NCBI RefSeq assembly: GCF_000720765.1
Contig: NZ_JODC01000011.1
Coordinates: 444,938-508,937, forward strand
DNA from: Streptomyces sp. NRRL S-646
GTDB lineage: Bacteria; Actinomycetota; Actinomycetes; Streptomycetales; Streptomycetaceae
DNA length: 64,000 bases
Reading direction: 5' to 3'
The number at the start of each line of letters is the position of its first letter. The stretch's first letter is position 1. This document shows positions 33,981 to 44,680 of the stretch, in pieces. Position numbers and translations under genes: made by a program. Under the pieces are notes generated by a model that was not told the DNA's origin, made no database searches, and saw only the letters and a program-made list of their open reading frames with translations.

Positions 33981-36215
33981 ATGAGTCAGCCAGACACCGC
34001 CCAGGCACAGGTCCAGCACGCGCAGCCCTCCGTGGGCTCCATCGCCGCGCACCGCCCGCACACGGTGGCCGCCGCGGTCTCCGACCTGGAACCCGACATC
34101 GATGCCGATCTCGATGCCTACGAGGAGTCGCCGTACGACGGCCCTCAGTTGCCGCAGGGTCGTTTCCTCGACCGGGAGCGCAGCTGGCTGGCGTTCAACG
34201 AGCGGGTCCTCGAACTCGCCGAGGACCCCAACACCCCGCTGCTGGAGCGCGCCAACTTCCTCGCGATCTTCGCGAGCAACCTGGACGAGTTCTTCATGGT
34301 CCGGGTGGCCGGTCTGAAGCGCCGTATCGCGACCGGTGTCGCCACCCGCTCCGCCTCCGGCCTCCAGCCCCGCGAAGTCCTCGAGATGATCTGGGCCCGC
34401 TCGCGCGAACTCATGGCCCGGCACGCCGCCTGCTACCACGAGGACGTCGCCCCCGCGCTCGCGGAGGAGGGCATCCACCTGGTCCGCTGGAGCGAGCTGA
34501 CGGAAAAGGAGCAGGCCCGCCTGTTCACTCTGTTCCGCCACCAGATCTTCCCGGTGCTCACCCCCCTCGCGGTCGACCCGGCGCACCCCTTCCCCTACAT
34601 CTCGGGCCTCTCCCTGAACCTGGCCGTGGTCGTACGCAACCCGGTCACCGGCCACAAGCACTTCGCCCGCGTCAAGGTCCCGCCGCTGCTGTCCCGCTTC
34701 CTGGAGAGCTCCCCCGGCCGCTACGTCCCCATAGAGGACGTCATCGCCGCCCACCTGGAGGAGCTGTTCCCGGGCATGGAGGTGCTGGAGAGCCATGCCT
34801 TCCGGCTCACCCGCAACGAGGACCTGGAGGTCGAGGAGGACGACGCCGAGAACCTCCTGCAGGCCCTGGAGAAGGAGCTCATGCGGCGCCGCTTCGGGCC
34901 ACCGGTGCGCCTGGAGGTCGAGGAGTCCATCGACCGCGAGGTCCTGGACCTGCTGGTCCGCGAGCTGAAGATCAGCGAGGCCGAGGTGTACCCGCTGCCG
35001 GGTCCGCTGGACCTCACGGGCCTCTTCCGTGTCGCCGGCCTCGACCGTCCCGAGCTGAAGTACCGGAAGTTCGTCGCCGGCGTCCACCGCGACCTCGCGG
35101 AGGTCGAGTCGGCGTCCGCGCCCGACATATTCGCCGCGCTGCGCAGCCGGGACGTGCTGCTGCACCACCCGTACGACTCCTTCTCCACGTCGGTGCAGGC
35201 GTTCCTGGAGCAGGCGGCCGAGGACGAGGACGTCCTCGCGATCAAGCAGACCCTGTACCGGACCTCCGGCGACTCCCCCATAGTCAACGCGCTCATCGAC
35301 GCGGCCGAGGCCGGCAAGCAGGTCCTGGTCCTGGTCGAGATCAAGGCCCGCTTCGACGAGCACGCCAACATCAAGTGGGCGCGCAAGCTGGAGGAGGCCG
35401 GCTGCCATGTGGTCTACGGCCTGGTCGGCCTGAAGACCCACTGCAAGCTGTCCCTGGTGGTCCGCCAGGAGGGCGACACGCTACGGCGTTACAGCCATGT
35501 CGGCACGGGCAACTACCACCCGAAGACCGCGAGGTTGTACGAGGACCTCGGCCTGCTGACCGCCGACCCGCAGGTCGGCGCGGACCTCTCCGACCTCTTC
35601 AACCGCCTCTCCGGCTACTCGCGCCGCGAGACGTACCGCCGTCTCCTCGTCGCCCCCAAGTCCCTGCGCGACGGCCTGATCGCGCGGATCAACAAGGAGG
35701 CCCAGCACCACCGTGCGGGCCGCCCGGCCTTCATCCGCATCAAGGTCAACTCGATGGTCGACGAGGCCCTCATCGACGCCCTCTACCGAGCGTCCCAGGC
35801 CGGCGTACCGGTCGACATCTGGGTGCGCGGCATCTGCGCGATCCGCCCCGGCGTCACGGGCCTGTCGGAGAACATCCGGGTCCGCTCGATCCTCGGCCGC
35901 TTCCTCGAACACTCCCGGGTCTTCGCCTTCGGCAACGGCGGCGAACCCGAGGTGTGGATCGGCAGCGCCGACATGATGCACCGCAACCTCGACCGCCGTA
36001 TCGAGGCCCTGGTCAGGGTTACCGACCCGGCCCACCGCGCAGCCCTGAACCGGCTGTTGGAGACCGGCATGTCCGACACCACCTCGTCCTGGCACCTCGG
36101 CCCGGACGGCGAGTGGATCCGGCACGCCACCGACGCGGACGGCGGGCCCCTGCGAAACATCCAGGAGATGCTCATAGACGCCCGGAGGCGCCGGCGTGGC
36201 ACAGCAACACCTTGA
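33981..36215 (+). CDS. ppk: Polyphosphate kinase
   Basis: The 744-residue enzyme makes long-chain polyphosphate from ATP and can run in reverse. The N domain ([17 protein letters not shown]), head domain and two catalytic C domains are present; the phosphorylated His lies in [14 protein letters not shown] prefer the ATG at 33981 because the 46 codons back to an ATG at 33843 use A/T third positions unlike the rest and may be leader DNA. A CHAD-domain gene overlaps its end and phosphate transporters lie nearby, which fits a phosphate-storage role. Confidence 0.92.
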   Translation: MSQPDTAQAQVQHAQPSVGSIAAHRPHTVAAAVSDLEPDIDADLDAYEESPYDGPQLPQGRFLDRERSWLAFNERVLELAEDPNTPLLERANFLAIFASNLDEFFMVRVAGLKRRIATGVATRSASGLQPREVLEMIWARSRELMARHAACYHEDVAPALAEEGIHLVRWSELTEKEQARLFTLFRHQIFPVLTPLAVDPAHPFPYISGLSLNLAVVVRNPVTGHKHFARVKVPPLLSRFLESSPGRYVPIEDVIAAHLEELFPGMEVLESHAFRLTRNEDLEVEEDDAENLLQALEKELMRRRFGPPVRLEVEESIDREVLDLLVRELKISEAEVYPLPGPLDLTGLFRVAGLDRPELKYRKFVAGVHRDLAEVESASAPDIFAALRSRDVLLHHPYDSFSTSVQAFLEQAAEDEDVLAIKQTLYRTSGDSPIVNALIDAAEAGKQVLVLVEIKARFDEHANIKWARKLEEAGCHVVYGLVGLKTHCKLSLVVRQEGDTLRRYSHVGTGNYHPKTARLYEDLGLLTADPQVGADLSDLFNRLSGYSRRETYRRLLVAPKSLRDGLIARINKEAQHHRAGRPAFIRIKVNSMVDEALIDALYRASQAGVPVDIWVRGICAIRPGVTGLSENIRVRSILGRFLEHSRVFAFGNGGEPEVWIGSADMMHRNLDRRIEALVRVTDPAHRAALNRLLETGMSDTTSSWHLGPDGEWIRHATDADGGPLRNIQEMLIDARRRRRGTATP

Positions 36216-37335
36216 CCCGACGGTCCCCACAGGCGAAGCCCTCGCGGGCTACCTGAGGGCCCAGGCCACGGAGTTCCTCCGCGCCCTGCGGCTGCACCGG
36301 GAAACCGGCGGTGCGAGCGGCAACGGCACGGAGGACTCCGTCGACGCGGCCCGCGCCCTGCGCCGCTCGGTCCGCCGCATCAGCGGCAGCCTGCACACGT
36401 TCCGCCCCCTCCTGGAAACGGAATGGTCGGAGTCCCTCCAGCCCGAACTGGCCTGGCTGTCCGGCACCTTGGCCATGGAACACGCCTACGCGGCAAGGCA
36501 GGAACGGCTGTTGCTGGCGCTGCACAGGTTGTCGGGGGCGACGGCATTCCCGGCCCAGACGGCTGCTGCAACGCCGGCTGTCTCTGCGTCACCGGCCGCC
36601 GTTGTGGGCAGCCGTGCCGACGTAGCTGCGGGCAGTCGTGCCGCTGGGGCGGCACCCGTCCCACTGAAAGCGGCACCGTCCCACGCGGGCCCCCCACCCC
36701 CCACGCCCACAACAGACCGCGGGAACTTGACAGTTGGCGCCGCCAAAGCAGGCGCCCTACTGGAGCGCCAGCTGACCCTGGCCCGCACCCGAGCCCACAG
36801 CACCGCCCTCCAGGCCCTGGGTTCCTCCCGCTTCCACGCCGTAGCAGACAAGATCGCAGTCCTCGCCAGCGAAGTCCCCCTCACCCCCACCACCCCCCTC
36901 CACCCCCTCGCCACCGCAGCCGAGGAGCGCCTGACCGACGCCATCACCGCGCTCCCCCTCGTCACCGCAGGCAGCCCCTACAACGCGGAGGCCCTGATCC
37001 ACGGCCTCTCCCCGGACCCGTCCCCGCACCCCCAGGACGCCCCCTGGCACCAGGTCCGCCTGCTGCTGCGCCTGCACCGCTATGCCCGCGAGGCCCTCCA
37101 CGGCACCGGCGGCCCCATCGACGTCCGCCTGCTGACCGCGGGCCAGGCCCTGGACCGGCACCGCGACGCCTCGGAGGCGGCGGCGGCCGCGGCCTCGGCG
37201 GCCCGTACCCCCCGGATCGCCCCGGCGACGGCGTACGCGCTCGGGGTGCTCCACGCGGACCAGCGGCACGAGGTGGAGGCAGCCCGCTTCGCCTTCCAGC
37301 AGTGCTGGCAGAAGCAGGCGGTGAGCACGCCCTGA
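36196..37335 (+). CDS. CHAD-domain protein
   Basis: The 379-residue helical protein has two CHAD-type halves: an N-terminal segment [19 protein letters not shown], matching the basic His-poor CHAD helix, and a second part after an Ala/Pro-rich linker (about 115-175). CHAD domains bind polyphosphate, and the gene overlaps ppk by 20 bases, so it probably acts on ppk's product, for example at polyphosphate granules. The GTG start has GGAGG nine bases upstream. Confidence 0.83.
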   Translation: MAQQHLDPTVPTGEALAGYLRAQATEFLRALRLHRETGGASGNGTEDSVDAARALRRSVRRISGSLHTFRPLLETEWSESLQPELAWLSGTLAMEHAYAARQERLLLALHRLSGATAFPAQTAAATPAVSASPAAVVGSRADVAAGSRAAGAAPVPLKAAPSHAGPPPPTPTTDRGNLTVGAAKAGALLERQLTLARTRAHSTALQALGSSRFHAVADKIAVLASEVPLTPTTPLHPLATAAEERLTDAITALPLVTAGSPYNAEALIHGLSPDPSPHPQDAPWHQVRLLLRLHRYAREALHGTGGPIDVRLLTAGQALDRHRDASEAAAAAASAARTPRIAPATAYALGVLHADQRHEVEAARFAFQQCWQKQAVSTP

Positions 37336-37387
37336 GCCGGTGACCCCGGCGCCCTCAACCCCTGTCGAAGGAGGCGGTGACCCACCC

Positions 37388-37810
37388 GTGACCCACACCA
37401 ACGACACCATCGTCCAGGCAGCCGGCTGCGTCCTGTGGCGACGCTCACCGGTCGACGGCGAGCTGGAGATCTGCCTCGTCCACCGGCCGAAGTACGACGA
37501 CTGGTCCCACCCCAAGGGCAAGCTGAAGCGGGGCGAGGACCACCTGACGGGCGCCCTGCGCGAAGTCGCCGAGGAGTCGGGCTACATTGCGGAGCCGGGC
37601 GCCGAGCTGTCCACCCTGCGCTACTTCGCCAACGGACGCCCCAAACAGGTCCGTTACTGGGCGGCCGAGGCGGTCTCGGGCGGCTTCACCCCCACCACGG
37701 AGGTGGACCGCATCCTGTGGCTCTCCCCCGCCGCGGCCCGCAGCCGGCTGACCCAGTACCGCGACCGCACCCTCGTCGACGAACTGCTGACGACGCTGCG
37801 TCACGCCTGA
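37388..37810 (+). CDS. Nudix hydrolase
   Basis: The 140-residue protein has a complete Nudix box, G-x5-E-x7-REVAEESGY, at about 44-66. It begins VTHTNDTIVQAAG at GTG 37388, 13 bases after AAGGAGG. Its closest type is the N-terminal half of MutT1-like proteins, which degrade oxidised nucleotides or diadenosine polyphosphates; the phosphatase half of MutT1 is missing here. It follows the CHAD gene by 52 bases and probably belongs to the ppk operon. Confidence 0.88.
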   Translation: MTHTNDTIVQAAGCVLWRRSPVDGELEICLVHRPKYDDWSHPKGKLKRGEDHLTGALREVAEESGYIAEPGAELSTLRYFANGRPKQVRYWAAEAVSGGFTPTTEVDRILWLSPAAARSRLTQYRDRTLVDELLTTLRHA

Positions 37811-38060
37811 AGGCTCACGTGCCCTTCGGCGTCCGTCCGGGCCTGGCTGCGCGCTCTGCGGGCCGGTCCGCGCCATCCGCAGCTGCACCTGGCAAAACAG
37901 AAGCGACCCTGCTCGACGGTCGTCGTCCGATGTTCGTGCTGCGCCACACTGACAACGTTACCCACCCCACGGCTGCATTCATCAGCTGCCTCCGGCAGCG
38001 GAGCCGGTATGCGCGTGACGAGCCCACCCACCCGTCGTTATCCGGAACGACAGGGGGCCC

Positions 38061-38924
38061 GTGACGGACGTACCGGCTGGGGGTAGGCAGGCGATGGCGG
38101 AGCGGCAGCACAGGGGGACGGTCGTCACGGCAGGACTCATGGTCTGTGTCTGCCTGGGAGCCGGCGGATGCTCCGGCACCGGGTCCGCCGCCGAGGACCC
38201 CCGCGCCTCCGATCCCGTCGAGACCCTGCACCGCGCCGCCGAAACCCTGGTGGAAGCAGGCAGTTCAAGGGCGACCACGTCGATGGAGATGGCCATCGGC
38301 GGCACCCGCGTCACCATCCGCGGCGAGGGCGACTACGACTACCGCCGGCAGCTCGGCAGGCTGAAGGTGCAGCTCCCGCAGAACCCGTCCGGCACCGCCG
38401 ACCACCGCCCGATCACCGAACTCCTCGCGCCCGGCGCCCTGTTCATGAAGAACCGGGGCGCAGGAGTGCCCGCCGACAAGTGGGTGCGCGTCGACACGGC
38501 CACCCTCTCCGACGGCAACCTGGTGACCGGCGGCGCCACCGACCCGTATGCCGCGGCCGAGTTGCTGCGCGGGACGCGCAGGGCGACGTATCTCGGCCGG
38601 ACCGAGTTCGCCGGTGTCGAGGTGCGGCACTACCGCGGCACCGCCGACCTCACCACAGCGGCGCGGCACGCCTCGAAAGGCGTCCGGGAGGCCCTCGCCG
38701 CGGCGGCGAAAGGGTTCGCCACGGCCGAGGTCCCGTTCGATGTCTACCTCGACGACCAGGGCCGCATCCGCAAGATCCGGCACCGGTTCCGCTTCGTCAA
38801 CGGCCTCCAGAAGGGCACCGTCGCGGTCGCCTCGACGACGCTGCTGTACGACTTCGGGGCCCCCGTCGACGTACGTCTTCCGGCCTCGAAGGACATCTAC
38901 GCAGGGAAGATCGCCGAGCAGTAG
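38061..38924 (+). CDS. Putative lipoprotein
   Basis: The 287-residue protein has a long basic start, a hydrophobic signal and a lipobox ending in GAGGC (Cys37), followed by Ser/Gly-rich spacer. The mature part resembles LprG/LppX-like Streptomyces lipoproteins in size and in its beta-rich repeats (DVYLDDQGRIRKIRHRF near the end). It could bind a lipid or other hydrophobic ligand outside the membrane; this is inference. The GTG start has AGGGGG five bases upstream. The 250-base gap before it shows no gene. Confidence 0.75.
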   Translation: MTDVPAGGRQAMAERQHRGTVVTAGLMVCVCLGAGGCSGTGSAAEDPRASDPVETLHRAAETLVEAGSSRATTSMEMAIGGTRVTIRGEGDYDYRRQLGRLKVQLPQNPSGTADHRPITELLAPGALFMKNRGAGVPADKWVRVDTATLSDGNLVTGGATDPYAAAELLRGTRRATYLGRTEFAGVEVRHYRGTADLTTAARHASKGVREALAAAAKGFATAEVPFDVYLDDQGRIRKIRHRFRFVNGLQKGTVAVASTTLLYDFGAPVDVRLPASKDIYAGKIAEQ

Positions 38925-39033
38925 CCCGTACTGGAGGATGACTGACGGGCGTCAAGAACTAGCCCGTCCGTGCCATGCGCGGCGTGTAGGCCGCTCCCTA
39001 CTCTAGGAAGTCGGTAACGGCAGAGATGAGGTG

Positions 39034-39207
39034 ATGCACGTGGCTCCGGTCGGCGGTACGGCAGTTCAGGACCACGTGGCCCTCGCCGAGATCGAGCTGT
39101 GCGGAGAGCTGATCATCGCGGCCTCGGCCGCGGAGGACCGGCTCAGCCTGGAGAGCATCGACGAGGTGCTGAAAGTGGCCGAAGAGCGCGACGCCTCCGG
39201 CGACTAG
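39034..39207 (+). CDS. Small conserved-type protein (57 aa)
   Basis: A 57-codon gene starts MHVAPVGGTAVQDHVALAE and encodes a compact acidic protein (LAEIELCGELIIAASAAE, then a charged helix). Third positions are strongly GC and GAGG precedes the ATG; a GTG one codon earlier is an alternative. I believe similar short proteins exist in other streptomycetes, but no function is known. Convergent with csoR. Confidence 0.65.
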   Translation: MHVAPVGGTAVQDHVALAEIELCGELIIAASAAEDRLSLESIDEVLKVAEERDASGD

Positions 39208-39230
39208 CCGGAGGCCCTGCACCGGCGGGT

Positions 39231-39578
39231 TCAGGTGCGCAGCAGCCGGGCGATCGCCTTCGTCGCCTCGTCCACCTTGGCATCGATCTCCTCACCGCCG
39301 CGGACCGCGGCATCGGCGACGCAGTGCCGCAGGTGTTCCTCCAGGAGCTGCAGCGCGAAGGACTGCAGGGCTTTGGTGGAGGCGGACACCTGGGTGAGTA
39401 TGTCGATGCAGTAGACGTCCTCGTCGACCATCCGCTGCAGGCCGCGGATCTGGCCCTCGATCCGGCGCAGGCGCTTGAGGTGCTCGTCCTTCTGCTTGTG
39501 GTAGCCGTGCGTCGTGTTCGTCACGTTCTGCGTGCTGTCGTCGGAGGGCGCCGTCGCGCCGGCCTCGGTGGTCGTCAT
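39231..39578 (-). CDS. csoR: CsoR-family metal-sensing repressor
   Basis: The 115-residue helical repressor has the CsoR copper ligands Cys57, His82 and Cys86 (VYCID; EEHLRHC) in the expected register. CsoR releases DNA when it binds Cu(I). A matching palindrome lies 27 bases upstream of its start, so it should repress itself. No copper ATPase or chaperone gene is present in the window, so its main targets are elsewhere. Confidence 0.9.
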   Translation of the reverse strand: MTTTEAGATAPSDDSTQNVTNTTHGYHKQKDEHLKRLRRIEGQIRGLQRMVDEDVYCIDILTQVSASTKALQSFALQLLEEHLRHCVADAAVRGGEEIDAKVDEATKAIARLLRT

Positions 39579-39604
39579 CGCGTCCTCCCGTAAGACATGC
39601 GGAC

Positions 39605-39625
39605 ATATACCCCTGGTGGGTATAT
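39605..39625. promoter_or_regulatory. CsoR operator
   Basis: The perfect palindrome ATATACCC-CTGGT-GGGTATAT matches the ATACCCC/GGGGTAT type of CsoR operator known in Streptomyces. A half-site GGGTATAC lies at 39641-39648. It overlaps the likely csoR promoter. Confidence 0.85.
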
Positions 39626-39802
39626 GGTATCGAACTTTGCTGGGTATACGGCCCTTGGTCCTTGCCTGGACCGGGCCTCCGTACGGCCCCCGTGCCGACC
39701 ACTCTGCCCGATGGGCGACACTGGGGGACGGCCCATTAGCCGTGGCCGGATGATGCGCCTAGCATCAGCCTGACCGAAACCGAAGCATCCCGAGGACCCC
39801 AC

Positions 39803-40423
39803 GTGCGCTTTCGTCTGACCCCCAGGGAGACGAGCTTCTACGACATGTTCGCCGCCTCCGCGGACAACATCGTCACGGGCTCGAAGCTCCTGATGGAACT
39901 GCTCGGGGCGGACGCACCTGCCCGGGCCGAGATCGCAGAGCGTATGCGGGCCGCGGAACACGCGGGTGACGACGCCACACATGCGATCTTCCACCAGCTG
40001 AACTCCTCGTTCATCACGCCCTTCGACCGCGAGGACATCTACTCCCTCGCCTCGTCCCTCGACGACATCATGGACTTCATGGAGGAGGCCGTCGACCTGG
40101 TCGTCCTCTACAACGTCGAGGAACTCCCCAAGGGCGTCGAGCAGCAGATCGAGGTCCTTGCGCGGGCTGCCGAGCTGACGGCGGAAGCCATGCCGAACCT
40201 CCGCACTCTGGACAATCTGACCGAGTACTGGATCGAGGTCAACCGCCTCGAGAACCAGGCCGACCAGATCCACCGCAAGCTGCTCGCGCATCTCTTCAAC
40301 GGCAAGTACGACGCGATCGAGGTGCTCAAGCTCAAGCAGATCGTGGACGTACTGGAGGAAGCGGCGGACGCGTTCGAGCACGTGGCGAACACGGTGGAGA
40401 CCATCGCCGTCAAGGAGTCCTGA
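39803..40423 (+). CDS. DUF47/PhoU-like protein
   Basis: The 206-residue all-helical protein belongs to the DUF47 family, distant relatives of PhoU that are encoded next to Pit phosphate transporters and are thought to control them. Acidic metal-binding motifs typical of PhoU bundles are visible (DREDIYSLASSLDDIMD, NQADQIHRKL). The GTG start has CGAGGA upstream. It is followed 7 bases later by pit. Confidence 0.87.
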   Translation: MRFRLTPRETSFYDMFAASADNIVTGSKLLMELLGADAPARAEIAERMRAAEHAGDDATHAIFHQLNSSFITPFDREDIYSLASSLDDIMDFMEEAVDLVVLYNVEELPKGVEQQIEVLARAAELTAEAMPNLRTLDNLTEYWIEVNRLENQADQIHRKLLAHLFNGKYDAIEVLKLKQIVDVLEEAADAFEHVANTVETIAVKES

Positions 40424-40430
40424 CCCCTCC

Positions 40431-41429
40431 ATGGACACCTTCGCTCTGGTCGTGACCATCGCGGTCGCGCTCTTCTTCACGTACACGAACGGCTTCCACG
40501 ACTCGGCGAACGCGATCGCGACGTCGGTCTCGACCCGGGCGCTGACGCCGCGGGCGGCGCTGGCGATGGCCGCGGCGATGAACCTGCTGGGTGCGTTCCT
40601 GGGCAACGGAGTGGCCAAGACGGTCAGTGAGGGGCTGATCGAGACCCCGGCCGGATCGAAGGGGATGGGCATCCTCTTCGCGGCACTGGTCGGTGCCATC
40701 GTATGGAACCTGATCACCTGGTACTTCGGCCTGCCCTCCTCGTCCTCCCACGCGCTCTTCGGCGGCCTGGTCGGCGCGGCGCTGGCGGGCGGCACGGACG
40801 TCCTGTGGAACGGCGTGCTCGACAAGGTCGTCATCCCGATGTTCGCCTCGCCCGTCGTTGGCCTGATCGCCGGCTACCTGGTGATGACGGCCATCATGTG
40901 GCTGTTCCGCCGCTCCAACCCGCACAAGGCCAAGCGCGGCTTCCGTATCGCCCAGACCGTCTCCGCGGCCGGCATGGCGCTCGGCCACGGTCTCCAGGAC
41001 GCCCAGAAGACCATGGGTGTCGTGGTGATGGCCCTGGTGATTTCCGGCCACCAGACGTACAGCGACCCGATCCCGGTCTGGGTCAAGATCGTCTGTGCGG
41101 TCATGCTCTCCCTGGGTACCTACGCGGGCGGCTGGCGCATCATGCGCACCCTCGGCCGCAAGATCATCGAACTGGACCCGCCGCAGGGCTTCGCCGCCGA
41201 GACGACCGGCGCCTCGATCATGTTCACCACCGCGTACCTCTTCAAGGCCCCCATCTCCACGACCCACGTCATCACGTCGGCCATCATGGGCGTCGGTGCG
41301 ACGAAGCGGGTGAACGCGGTGCGCTGGGGCGTCGCCAAGAACATCATCCTGGGCTGGTTCATCACCATGCCGGCGGCGGCACTGGTCGCAGCGGGCGCCT
41401 TCGGCGTGGTCAACCTGGCATTCCTGTAG
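40431..41429 (+). CDS. pit: Low-affinity inorganic phosphate transporter Pit
   Basis: The 332-residue membrane protein has about ten helices and the duplicated Pit signature: GFHDSANAIATSV near the N-terminus and GHGLQDAQKTMGV in the second half. It moves metal-phosphate complexes with protons. It works with the DUF47 protein and complements the high-affinity Pst system encoded convergently. Confidence 0.92.
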   Translation: MDTFALVVTIAVALFFTYTNGFHDSANAIATSVSTRALTPRAALAMAAAMNLLGAFLGNGVAKTVSEGLIETPAGSKGMGILFAALVGAIVWNLITWYFGLPSSSSHALFGGLVGAALAGGTDVLWNGVLDKVVIPMFASPVVGLIAGYLVMTAIMWLFRRSNPHKAKRGFRIAQTVSAAGMALGHGLQDAQKTMGVVVMALVISGHQTYSDPIPVWVKIVCAVMLSLGTYAGGWRIMRTLGRKIIELDPPQGFAAETTGASIMFTTAYLFKAPISTTHVITSAIMGVGATKRVNAVRWGVAKNIILGWFITMPAAALVAAGAFGVVNLAFL

Positions 41430-41600
41430 GGCGTTTCCTCGCCCCCGCCGCCCCTACCCGTCCCGTACCGGGGGCCGGCCCCCGGACCCCCGCTCCTCAA
41501 ACGCCGGAGGGGCTGGATTGGCCCAGCCATCTCAGCCCGTCCGGCGTTTGAGGACAAGGCCGTTCAGGCCGATCGGGGGTCTGGGGGCGGAGCCCCCAGG
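41430..41600. repeat. Interspersed repeat between pit and pstB
   Basis: The gap contains palindromes (GGGGGCC/GGCCCCC at 41470-41483; CTGGGGGC-GGA-GCCCCCAG at 41581-41599) and CAGCCCGTCCGGCGTTTGAG, the inverted form of the repeat text near 1.65 and 25.7 kb. No gene is present. Confidence 0.8.
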
Positions 41601-41619
41601 GGACGTGCCGAACGACGAC

Positions 41620-41650
41620 GGGCCCGCCCCCGGGAGCCAGGGGCGGGCCC
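41620..41650. terminator. Bidirectional terminator between pit and pstB
   Basis: Perfect 11-bp arms (GGGCCCGCCCC and complement) with a 9-base loop. It serves both convergent genes. Confidence 0.8.
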
Positions 41651-41705
41651 TTCATCGTCCTCGCGGTGGCACCGCCATGCAGCACCGCGAGGGGTTCGTG
41701 GCGGC

Positions 41706-42482
41706 CTAGCCGAAGCGGCCGGAGATGTAGTCCTCCGTCGCCTGGACCGACGGGTTGGAGAAGATCCGCTCCGTGTCGTCGATCTCGATCAGCTTGCCGG
41801 GCTGCCCGACCGCCGCCAGGTTGAAGAAGGCCGTACGGTCCGAGACACGCGCCGCCTGCTGCATGTTGTGCGTCACGATGACGATCGTGAACCGCTCCTT
41901 CAGCTCACCGATCAGGTCCTCGATGGCGAGCGTCGAGATCGGGTCGAGCGCCGAGCAGGGCTCGTCCATGAGCAGGACCTTCGGCTCGACCGCGATCGCC
42001 CGCGCGATGCACAGACGCTGCTGCTGACCACCGGACAGACCCGAACCGGGCTTGTTGAGGCGGTCCTTCACCTCGTTCCAGAGGTTCGCGCCCTTGAGCG
42101 ACTTCTCGACGACGTCCGCGAGCTCGGACTTCTTGTACGAGCCGTTCAGCCGCAGCCCCGCCGCCACGTTGTCGAAGATCGACATCGTCGGGAACGGGTT
42201 CGGCCGCTGGAACACCATGCCGACCTCGCGGCGCACGGACACCGGGTCTATGCCCTGTCCGTACAGGTCCTCGTCGTCCAGCAGCACCTTGCCCTCGACC
42301 CGGCCGCCGGGCGTGACCTCGTGCATACGGTTCAGCGTGCGCAGGAACGTCGACTTGCCGCAGCCGGAGGGGCCGATGAACGCCGTCACCGAACGCGGCT
42401 CGACGGTCATCGAGATGTCTTCGATCGCCTTGTGGGCGCTGTAGTAGGCGGTGAGCCCGCTTACGTCGATTCGCTTGGCCAT
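41706..42482 (-). CDS. pstB: Phosphate ABC transporter ATPase
   Basis: The 258-residue ATPase has Walker A GPSGCGKS, signature LSGGQQQR, Walker [13 protein letters not shown] and switch His (VTHNMQQA). Length and motifs are standard for PstB. It is the last gene of pstSCAB and lies 45 bases after pstA. Confidence 0.96.
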   Translation of the reverse strand: MAKRIDVSGLTAYYSAHKAIEDISMTVEPRSVTAFIGPSGCGKSTFLRTLNRMHEVTPGGRVEGKVLLDDEDLYGQGIDPVSVRREVGMVFQRPNPFPTMSIFDNVAAGLRLNGSYKKSELADVVEKSLKGANLWNEVKDRLNKPGSGLSGGQQQRLCIARAIAVEPKVLLMDEPCSALDPISTLAIEDLIGELKERFTIVIVTHNMQQAARVSDRTAFFNLAAVGQPGKLIEIDDTERIFSNPSVQATEDYISGRFG

Positions 42483-42527
42483 GATTGCTTCACTTCCAGA
42501 AAGTCTTGATCGGTCGCTGTCGGCCGG

Positions 42528-43589
42528 TCAGCGACCGGTCTTCGGGGCCTTCCAGCGCGCAATGGCGCGGGCCACCAGGTTCAGGATCATCACGAAGGCG
42601 ATCAGGGTGAGCGAGGCCGCCCACGCCCGGTCGAACGCCGCGTTCGCGCCTGCGCTGTTCGCGTACTGCTGGTAGATGTACAGCGGCAGCGACTGCTGCG
42701 CACCCTCGAAGGGGTTGTTGTTGATGAACCGGTTTCCGAACACCAACAGCAGCACCGGAGCGGTCTCACCGGCGATACGGGCGACCGCCAGCATGATGCC
42801 GGTCGTGATGCCGCCGATCGAGGTCGGCAGGACCACCTTCAGGATGGTGCGCCACTTGGGGACACCGAGCGCGAGAGACGCCTCACGCAGCTCGTTCGGG
42901 ACGAGCTTGAGCATCTCCTCCGTGGAGCGCACGACCACCGGCATCATCAGGATGGCCAGGGCCATCGAACCGGCGAAGCCGAACGGCTCCATGTCGAAGA
43001 TCAGCATCAGCGACAGGATGAACAGACCCGCGACGATCGACGGGACACCCGTCATCACGTCGACGAAGAAGGTGACGGACCGGGCGAGGCCGCCACGGCC
43101 GTACTCCACGAGGTAGATCGCCGTGAGCACGCCGATCGGCGCGGCGATGATCGTGGCAAGGCCGACCTGCTCGATGCTGCCGATGATGGCGTGGTAGATG
43201 CCACCGCCCGGCTGGGAGTCGGCGACGATGCCCATCGAGTGGGTCAGGAAGTAGATGTTGAGGACCTTCACACCGCGTGCGATGGTCGTCCAGACCAGGG
43301 AGACCAGCGGTACGACGGCGATCAGGAAGGCGACCCAGACCAGCGCGGTCGCGATGCGGTCCTTGGCCTGTCGGCGGCCCTCGACGCGCGCGGCGATGCC
43401 GTACGTGGCGAGGAGGAAGATCAGCCCGGCGAGCAGGCCCCACTGGACCTTGCTGTCGAGGCCGGCGCCCAGGCCGATGGCGACCGCGACGGCGATCGAG
43501 CCGACAGCGATCACCCAGGGCGACCACTTGGGCAGACGGGCGCCGCGCAGGGTGCTGGCGGGCTTTTCGGCGATGGCGGCGTGGCTCAT
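42528..43589 (-). CDS. pstA: Phosphate transporter permease PstA
   Basis: The 353-residue permease has a long N-terminal part with two extra hydrophobic segments (about 24-70) before the usual six-helix core and the EAA-like loop (EASLALGVPKWRTI). It overlaps pstC by four bases. Confidence 0.95.
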   Translation of the reverse strand: MSHAAIAEKPASTLRGARLPKWSPWVIAVGSIAVAVAIGLGAGLDSKVQWGLLAGLIFLLATYGIAARVEGRRQAKDRIATALVWVAFLIAVVPLVSLVWTTIARGVKVLNIYFLTHSMGIVADSQPGGGIYHAIIGSIEQVGLATIIAAPIGVLTAIYLVEYGRGGLARSVTFFVDVMTGVPSIVAGLFILSLMLIFDMEPFGFAGSMALAILMMPVVVRSTEEMLKLVPNELREASLALGVPKWRTILKVVLPTSIGGITTGIMLAVARIAGETAPVLLLVFGNRFINNNPFEGAQQSLPLYIYQQYANSAGANAAFDRAWAASLTLIAFVMILNLVARAIARWKAPKTGR

Positions 43590-44590
43590 GCGTTGGCCCC
43601 CGAGTACTCCTTGCGGCGGGCGATGATCATGCGGGCCGCGCCGTTGACCAGCAGGGTGATGACGAACAGGACCAGACCGGAGGCGATCAGCGCGTCACGG
43701 CCGAACTCGTCCGCCTCGCCGAACTTGCTGGCGATGTTCTGGGCGAAGGTGCCGCCACCCGGGTTGAGCAGGCTGCCGTGGATGAGGAAGTCCGGGGAGA
43801 GCACGGTGGCCACGGCCATCGTCTCGCCGAGCGCACGGCCGAGGCCGAGCATCGAGGCGGAGATCACACCGGAGCGGCCGAAGGGGATCACCGCCATGCG
43901 GATGACCTCCCAGCGCGTGGCACCGAGGGCGAGAGCCGCCTCCTCGTGCATCTGCGGGACCTGGCGGAAGACCTCGCGGCTCACGTTGGTGATGATCGGC
44001 AGGATCATGATCGCGAGCAGGATGCCGACGGTGAGCAGCGAACGCGCCGGGCCCTCGTCCCAGGAGAAGAGGCCGGTCCAGCTGAAGTAGTCGTTCAGCC
44101 AGCCGAAGAGGCCGTTCATGTGCGGTACGAGGATCAGCGCGCCCCAGAGGCCGTAGACGATCGACGGCACGGCGGCGAGCAGGTCGATCACATAGGCGAT
44201 CGGGCCGGCCAGCTTGCGCGGGGCGTAGTGCGTGAGGAACAGCGCGATGGCCACCGCGACCGGGACCGCCAGGGCCATGGCGATGATCGAGGAGACCACC
44301 GTGCCGTAGGCCAGAACCGCGATGCCGAAGCTCGGCGGCTGGATGCTGGTGTTCCACTCGAAGGTGGTGAGGAAGTTGCCGTGGTCCTTGCTGATGGCGA
44401 GGGACGCACGGTAGGTGAGGAAGACCGCGATCGCGGCCATGATCACCAACAGGAAGATGCCCGACCCGCGGGAAAGACCGAGGAAGATCCGGTCACCGGG
44501 TCGGGTGGCGCCGCGAGCCGCGCGCTTCTGCTCGGCGGTGGGCTGCGGGGTGGGGGGTGGCGTGTCAGATATCTCTGTAGATGTGTCCAT
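43586..44590 (-). CDS. pstC: Phosphate transporter permease PstC
   Basis: The 334-residue permease has six helices and the EAA-type loop (EAALALGATRWEVI) that contacts PstB. The ATG at 44590 has GGAG eight bases upstream; the frame opens nine codons earlier without a ribosome site. Confidence 0.95.
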   Translation of the reverse strand: MDTSTEISDTPPPTPQPTAEQKRAARGATRPGDRIFLGLSRGSGIFLLVIMAAIAVFLTYRASLAISKDHGNFLTTFEWNTSIQPPSFGIAVLAYGTVVSSIIAMALAVPVAVAIALFLTHYAPRKLAGPIAYVIDLLAAVPSIVYGLWGALILVPHMNGLFGWLNDYFSWTGLFSWDEGPARSLLTVGILLAIMILPIITNVSREVFRQVPQMHEEAALALGATRWEVIRMAVIPFGRSGVISASMLGLGRALGETMAVATVLSPDFLIHGSLLNPGGGTFAQNIASKFGEADEFGRDALIASGLVLFVITLLVNGAARMIIARRKEYSGANA

Positions 44591-44680
44591 CGGGTTCTCC
44601 GGTCTGCGGAACCTCACGCGAGGTGCGGTTCTGCGAAGCCGTACGGGACGTACGGCTCGTGGCGGCGGTGCACCGGACGA

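Noticed and set aside
32562..35441. 959-codon minus-strand frame opposite ppk
   Set aside because: It is antisense to ppk and a permease gene, both with clear motifs. Its residues are typical of shadow frames.
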